In this document: piece after piece, positions 60,336 to 64,000 of the stretch | Layout: each line of letters begins with the position of its first letter | Position numbering within the stretch: the first letter of the stretch is position 1 | Assembly (NCBI GenBank): GCA_027068075.1 | Contig: JAMOUJ010000002.1 | Location: 124,001-188,000 of the forward strand | Length of the DNA stretch: 64,000 nt | Reading direction: 5' to 3' | DNA from: Candidatus Aminicenantota bacterium | GTDB taxonomy: Bacteria; Acidobacteriota; Aminicenantia; S016-38 | Notes under the pieces: generated by a model | What the model was told of the DNA's origin: nothing | Databases searched by the model: none | Seen by the model: the letters and a program-made list of their open reading frames with translations, nothing else | Made by a program: the position numbers and the translations under genes

Positions 60336-61173
60336 CCTCCACATCCACTCAAAATACAGTTCCGACGGAGAACTCTCCCCCGGGGACATAGCCGCAAAAC
60401 TGGCCCGGTTGAACTACGCCGCCCTTTCCATTACCGACCACGACTCCATGGGGGCGTATCCAGAAATAGAGGAAGAGGGAAAAAAACTGGGGCTGGAGGT
60501 TATCCCCGGCGTGGAAATCACCACGGGATACAGGGGAAGGGAAACTCACCTACTGGGATATTTTCTTTCCCCTGAAGTGGCCCCCCTCGTTCTAAATCCC
60601 GTACTCCAGAGCCGCCTGGAACTCACCCGGAAAAGGGTAGAAAAACTGAAGAGACTGGGATTCAACATTGAAATGGAGGAGGTCCTCCGCCGGTCCAGCC
60701 CCTCCCCTCCCACGGCCCCGATAATCATAGAAATTCTCATGGAGAGGCACCCTGAGAAATTTGAGGGGATGGAAGACCCCATAAGGGAATTTTACAGGGC
60801 CTATTTTCTTCCCCCGGGTCCCGCCTATGTGGAAAGGGTTTATGTTCCCATAGAGACCATGGTGGAAAAACTCCGGCAAAGGGGCGCTGTGCCGGTGCTG
60901 GCCCACCCCGGGGCTTATTTTCCCCTGGAAGAGGAGGACATAAAATACTTGAAAAAGGAAGGACTCCAGGGAATTGAAGTGAAAAACACATACCACAGTC
61001 CGGAGCAGGAGTACTTTTACAGGGAATTGGCGAAAAAATACTCCCTGGTTCCCACCTGTGGGAGCGATTTTCACGGCAGTCGGAAGCCGGAGGTTCACCT
61101 GGGGGATGTGGCCTGTGATTATCGCGTGGTGGAGGAGTTAAAATTAAGGAGGGGGGTAAGCGGTGAATTTTGA
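60322..61173 (+). CDS. PHP-domain phosphoesterase (RNase AM/TrpH-like)
   Basis: 283 residues from GTG at 60322. The metal site starts VDLHIHSKYSSDG (HxH), with SITDHDSMGAYPEI, VIPGVEITTGYRG, PVLAHPGAYF and PTCGSDFHGS near the C-terminus. YciV/TrpH-type enzymes trim nucleotides or dephosphorylate 3',5'-bisphosphates. It overlaps purC by 14 nt and cvpA by 11 nt. Confidence 0.9.
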   Translation: MRKVDLHIHSKYSSDGELSPGDIAAKLARLNYAALSITDHDSMGAYPEIEEEGKKLGLEVIPGVEITTGYRGRETHLLGYFLSPEVAPLVLNPVLQSRLELTRKRVEKLKRLGFNIEMEEVLRRSSPSPPTAPIIIEILMERHPEKFEGMEDPIREFYRAYFLPPGPAYVERVYVPIETMVEKLRQRGAVPVLAHPGAYFPLEEEDIKYLKKEGLQGIEVKNTYHSPEQEYFYRELAKKYSLVPTCGSDFHGSRKPEVHLGDVACDYRVVEELKLRRGVSGEF

Positions 61174-61663
61174 TGCCTTGTTTTTGTTCCTCACAGCGGT
61201 GGCTTTCCTCTACGGTTTCATGAGGGGCTTTCTCCGCCAGGTTCTTTCCCTGGCAGGCCTTCTGGCCGCCTTCTACGCCGCCCTCAACCACTCTGGAAAG
61301 GCGGAGTCCCTGCTGTCCTCCCAAATCAGAAACCCTCACCTTCTCAAGATAGCCGGAATGGTCCTCACCTTTATAGCGGTTTACCTGGCCTTTGCCCTGG
61401 TCTCCGTTATCCTCTCCTTCCTCATAAAAGGAGCCATCGGTCTGGCGGACCGGTTGCTGGGTGGAGCCTTCGCCGTCCTTAAGGCCTTCGTGCTTCTCCT
61501 GGCCCTTTCCCTGCTGATGGTTTCCTTTGACAGCACCAGGAACTTCGTCCTCAGTTCCAGAACAGGACCCCACATGGTCTACCTGGGAAGCAAACTTTTT
61601 GCCCGGGGGAAAAACTTTCTGGAGGGAAAATGGAACTCCGCCACAAACTGGAAGAAGAAATAA
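61163..61663 (+). CDS. CvpA family membrane protein
   Basis: 166 residues from a GTG start with GGAGG upstream. Four membrane helices: ALFLFLTAVAFLYGFMRGFLRQ with the VLSLAGLLAAFY segment, 'KIAGMVLTFIAVYLAFALVSVIL' and 'FAVLKAFVLLLALSLLMV' (pieces). CvpA is linked to purine/colicin V phenotypes and envelope homeostasis, and purC is upstream here. It overlaps the PHP gene and, by 34 nt, the Fis-like gene. Confidence 0.87.
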   Translation: MNFDALFLFLTAVAFLYGFMRGFLRQVLSLAGLLAAFYAALNHSGKAESLLSSQIRNPHLLKIAGMVLTFIAVYLAFALVSVILSFLIKGAIGLADRLLGGAFAVLKAFVLLLALSLLMVSFDSTRNFVLSSRTGPHMVYLGSKLFARGKNFLEGKWNSATNWKKK

Positions 61664-61842
61664 GGTTTCTGATATCCTCCGGAATCACCCTGAGGGAATT
61701 CCTGGAGGAGGTGGAGAAAATAGCCATCACCGAAGCCCTGAAACTTTCCCGGGGCAGGTTGAACCGGGCAGCGGAAATCCTCGGAATACACAGAAACACC
61801 CTTTCCCAAAAGATTCGCAAATACAAAATCAAAAGAAAATAA
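61630..61842 (+). CDS. Small Fis-type HTH protein
   Basis: 70 residues from ATG at 61630, preceded by GGAGGG within cvpA. The last 40 residues match the Fis/HTH_8 helix-turn-helix: AITEALKLSRGRLNRAAEILGIHRNTLSQKIRKY (shown here as pieces 'LNRAAEILGIHRNTL'), the pattern seen at the C-terminus of NtrC-type sigma-54 activators. No AAA+ domain is attached. A DNA-binding, nucleoid-type regulator is likely. Confidence 0.82.
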   Translation: MELRHKLEEEIRFLISSGITLREFLEEVEKIAITEALKLSRGRLNRAAEILGIHRNTLSQKIRKYKIKRK

Positions 61843-61885
61843 GCAAAAAACACAAAAAAATCAAAAAAATAAATAAAATGTAGTC

Positions 61886-61955
61886 ATATTCTGGGATATT
61901 CTCGCTTGAGTTAATATATGTCATTTTTGGTATAATTAAAACGCAAAAAATGACA
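61886..61955 (+). promoter_or_regulatory. groESL promoter with flanking inverted repeat and direct repeat
   Basis: TATAAT (61931-61936) with TTGAGT at 61906 (19-nt spacing) or GAGTTA at 61908 (17-nt). The perfect inverted repeat TGTCATTTTT (61919-61928) / AAAAATGACA (61946-61955) brackets the -10. A direct repeat ATATTCT recurs 10 nt apart at 61886 and 61896, just upstream of the -35. No CIRCE sequence is seen. The rest of 61843-61971 is A-rich and holds no gene. Confidence 0.75.
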
Positions 61956-61971
61956 ACAAAGGAGGTGAGGA

Positions 61972-62262
61972 ATGAAATTGAAACCGTTACACGATAGGGT
62001 AATCCTCAAGAGGATTGAGGAAGAAGAGGTTAAAAAGGGAGGGATCATAATCCCCGACACCGCCAAGGAAAAACCTCAGAAGGCTGAGGTCATAGCGGTG
62101 GGCGAGGGGAAGATACTGGAAAACGGCCAGAAAATTCCCCTTACCGTAAAACCCGGAGACACGGTTCTCATCGGCAAATACGCCGGAACCGAGGTTAAGA
62201 TAGACGACGAGGAATTCGTCATCGTCCGCGAGGACGAAATCCTGGCAATAATTGAAAAATAA
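61972..62262 (+). CDS. groES: Co-chaperonin GroES
   Basis: 96 residues. [29 protein letters not shown] (opening motif DRVILKR and mobile loop GGIIIPDTA) and '[15 protein letters not shown]' fit the family. It caps the GroEL ring. Preceded by GGAGGTGAGG and a leader of about 29 nt. groEL follows after 12 nt. Confidence 0.97.
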   Translation: MKLKPLHDRVILKRIEEEEVKKGGIIIPDTAKEKPQKAEVIAVGEGKILENGQKIPLTVKPGDTVLIGKYAGTEVKIDDEEFVIVREDEILAIIEK

Positions 62263-62274
62263 AGGAGGTGAGCC

Positions 62275-63888
62275 ATGGCGAAGGACATTAGATTAGGAGA
62301 TGAGGTATTTGAATACATCAGGAAAGGACTGGACAAACTGGCCAACACCGTAAAGGTTACCCTGGGTCCCAAGGGGAGGAATGTAATCATTGAGAGGAAG
62401 TTTGGAGCCCCCAATGTGACCAAGGACGGGGTTACCGTGGCCAAGGAGATAGACCTCAAGGACCCCTGGGAAAACATGGGGGCCCAGATGGTCAAGGAAG
62501 TGGCCACCAAAACCTCTGATGTGGCCGGTGACGGGACCACCACCGCCACGGTGCTGGCCCAGTCCATCTTCCACGAGGGACTCCGCTACATAGTGGCCGG
62601 AGCCAACCCCACCCTGGTAAAGAGGGGAATTGATAAAACCGTGGAAAAGGCCGTGGAAGCCCTGAAGGGATTTTCCAGGGAAGTCAAAGAGGACGAGATA
62701 GCATATGTGGCCGCCATTTCCGCCAACAACGACATGGAAATCGGCGAAATCATCGCCGAGGCCATGAAGAAGGTGGGCAAGGACGGCGTCATAACCGTGG
62801 AGGAAGGAAAATCCAACAAGATTGAGATGGAAGTTGTGGAGGGAATGCAGTTTGACCGGGGATACCTTTCCCCCTACTTCGTAACCGACCCTGAAAGGAT
62901 GGAGGCCGTCTTAGAGAATCCCTACATCCTCATCCACGAAAAGAAAATATCCTCCATCCGGGAGTTCCTTCCCCTGCTGGAACAGGTAGCCAAGACCGGA
63001 AGACCCCTTCTGGTCATAGCCGAGGATGTAGAAGGCGAAGCCCTGGCCACTCTGGTGGTTAACAAAATCAAGGGGATCTTCACCTCCTGCGCCGTTAAGG
63101 CACCGGGATTTGGAGAAAGGCGGAAGGCCATGCTTCAGGACATCGCCATCCTCACCGGAGGCAAGGTGGTGTCCGAAGACCTGGGCGTGAAACTGGACAA
63201 GATAGACCTTAGTTGGCTGGGACAGGCCGAAAAGGTGGTGGTGGACAAGGAGACCACCACTATAATCGGCGGAAAGGGAAAGGAAGAGGACATCAAGGCC
63301 AGGATTGAGCAGATCCGCCGGGAGATTGAGGAAACCACCTCCGACTACGACCGGGAAAAACTCCAAGAAAGGCTGGCTAAACTGGTGGGAGGCGTGGCCG
63401 TCATCAAGGTAGGAGCCTCCACCGAGCCCGAAATGAAGGAGAAGAAGGCCAGGGTGGAAGACGCCATGCACGCCACCAAGGCAGCCGTGGAGGAAGGGAT
63501 TGTTCCCGGAGGTGGAGTGGCCTACCTCAGGATGCTCAAAAAGATCAAGGACTTCAAACTGGAGGGCGACGAAAACCTGGGTGCCGAAATCATAAAGAAG
63601 GTTCTCAGGGTTCCTGCCCAGCAGATAGCCGAAAACGCCGGCTACGAAGGCTCCGTCATAGTGGAAAAAATCCTGGAAAACGACAATCCCAACTTCGGAT
63701 TCAACGCCCTCAAGGGCGAGTTTGAGGACCTCATAAAGGCCGGGGTCATTGACCCTGCCAAGGTCACCAGAATCGCCCTGGAAAACGCCGCTTCCGTGGC
63801 AGGACTTCTCCTCATGACCAACGCCCTGGTGGCGGAAATTCCGGAGAAGGAGGAGAAGACCCCGGGAGCAGGCATGGACATGTACTAA
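62275..63888 (+). CDS. groEL: Chaperonin GroEL
   Basis: 537 residues, near the family length. ATP-binding [14 protein letters not shown] (about 86), [13 protein letters not shown] and the [13 protein letters not shown] region are clear; [14 protein letters not shown] is the late conserved block. The C-terminus ends TPGAGMDMY, without the repeated GGM tail of E. coli GroEL. GroEL folds substrate proteins in an ATP-driven chamber. Preceded by AAAGGAGGTGAGCC; ends before an intrinsic terminator. Confidence 0.98.
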   Translation: MAKDIRLGDEVFEYIRKGLDKLANTVKVTLGPKGRNVIIERKFGAPNVTKDGVTVAKEIDLKDPWENMGAQMVKEVATKTSDVAGDGTTTATVLAQSIFHEGLRYIVAGANPTLVKRGIDKTVEKAVEALKGFSREVKEDEIAYVAAISANNDMEIGEIIAEAMKKVGKDGVITVEEGKSNKIEMEVVEGMQFDRGYLSPYFVTDPERMEAVLENPYILIHEKKISSIREFLPLLEQVAKTGRPLLVIAEDVEGEALATLVVNKIKGIFTSCAVKAPGFGERRKAMLQDIAILTGGKVVSEDLGVKLDKIDLSWLGQAEKVVVDKETTTIIGGKGKEEDIKARIEQIRREIEETTSDYDREKLQERLAKLVGGVAVIKVGASTEPEMKEKKARVEDAMHATKAAVEEGIVPGGGVAYLRMLKKIKDFKLEGDENLGAEIIKKVLRVPAQQIAENAGYEGSVIVEKILENDNPNFGFNALKGEFEDLIKAGVIDPAKVTRIALENAASVAGLLLMTNALVAEIPEKEEKTPGAGMDMY

Positions 63889-63895
63889 AGAAAAT

Positions 63896-63912
63896 CGGGT
63901 AAATTTTACCCG
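63896..63912. repeat. 17-nt perfect palindrome after groEL
   Basis: CGGGTAAA-T-TTTACCCG, 7 nt after the groEL stop codon. Too AT-rich in the middle for a terminator, and without a U tract. Confidence 0.6.
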
Positions 63913-63922
63913 CTAAATTTCA

Positions 63923-63949
63923 AGGGGAGGCTTCGGCCTCCCCTTTTTT
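63923..63949 (+). terminator. Intrinsic terminator of groESL
   Basis: A perfect 7-bp stem GGGGAGG (63924-63930) and CCTCCCC (63937-63943) with loop CTTCGG and a following run of T. This is the only clear intrinsic terminator in the window. Confidence 0.92.
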
Positions 63950-63964
63950 ATTTGAAAAGAAAAA

Positions 63965-63982
63965 CTGGCACGGTTCTTGCTT
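63965..63982 (+). promoter_or_regulatory. Sigma-54 promoter (-24/-12)
   Basis: CTGGCACGGTTCTTGCTT: the consensus TGGCAC...TTGCT with GG at -24 and GC at -12, spaced 10 nt apart, pointing out of the window. The gene it drives lies outside. Confidence 0.75.
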
Positions 63983-64000
63983 CCTTTTAAAGGAATTTTC

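Noticed and set aside
61843-61971. CIRCE element upstream of groES
   Set aside because: No TTAGCACTC-N9-GAGTGCTAA or near match; another inverted repeat was found instead.
1-64000. CRISPR arrays, insertion sequences, prophage, integrase genes
   Set aside because: No repeat-spacer pattern, transposase or terminal inverted repeats were seen; all gene stretches have similar codon use.

Overview
The window reads as one dense stretch of chromosome from a thermophilic, diderm (Gram-negative) bacterium. Outer-membrane and lipopolysaccharide genes (lptD, lpxD), a Tat component and a PpiD/SurA-like folding factor indicate two membranes. Lys/Glu-rich proteins, AGG/AGA arginine codons and purine-rich coding strands suggest heat adaptation. 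I cannot name the species. The exported S55 protein with adjacent propeller protein, the DUF1015 protein, the exported Memo-like protein and the SPT-like enzyme together recall thermophilic Acidobacteriota or Aminicenantota-like lineages, but this is a low-confidence guess. No rRNA, insertion sequence, prophage or CRISPR array is visible.

Layout. 1-7996 (minus): an envelope/translation operon: coiled-coil membrane protein, tatA, ROK kinase, lepA, S55 protein, propeller protein, ppiD-like (cut by the window edge). 8069-8260 (plus): a promoter and two tRNAs (Pro, Arg); the Arg gene overlaps the end of the opposing GH127 gene. 8222-13210 (minus): two-subunit fumarase, DUF5362 protein, aminotransferase, GH127. 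13279-15053 (plus): nuclease, glycosyltransferase, small protein. 15035-19412: M1-like peptidase and a serine-palmitoyltransferase-like enzyme, divergent from an SDR. 19405-25587 (minus): methyltransferase-NifX fusion, lipoprotein, DUF1015, lptD, Memo-like. 25649-31246: mnmA, then (minus) a small protein, atpZ-atpI-atpB-atpE, yihY, lpxD, queG. 31367-40346 (minus): mutS, S9 peptidase, Yip1; methyltransferase, Na+/solute symporter, basic protein; a phosphoglycerate-mutase-like gene. 40405-42974 (plus): ribBA, rnpB, queA. 42971-52613 (minus): TauE-like protein and a SufS-like enzyme, then the operon nusA-infB-DUF503-rbfA-nrnA-truB-NSS transporter-metS. 52663-54727 (plus): PilZ, rtcB. 54724-59391 (minus): secreted protein, MBL hydrolase, CDF transporter, cbiM-PDGLE-cbiQ-cbiO metal importer. 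59490-63888 (plus): purC, PHP phosphoesterase, cvpA, Fis-like, groES, groEL, then a terminator and a consensus sigma-54 promoter pointing out of the window.

Three themes stand out. First, many operon heads carry a -10-like hexamer only 6-9 nt before the start codon and no Shine-Dalgarno sequence, so leaderless transcription looks common, while internal genes and some heads have good SDs. Second, packing is extreme: same-strand genes overlap by ATGA/GTGA junctions, all five convergent gene pairs overlap tail to tail, and only one clear intrinsic terminator (after groEL) was found. Third, sodium may be central to energy metabolism: the ATP synthase c subunit has the Na+-ligand pattern and two Na+-symporter genes are present. 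Other points of interest are a non-CIRCE palindrome around the groESL promoter, a methyltransferase-NifX fusion, a possible sphingolipid locus, and a metal importer ATPase with a His-rich tail.
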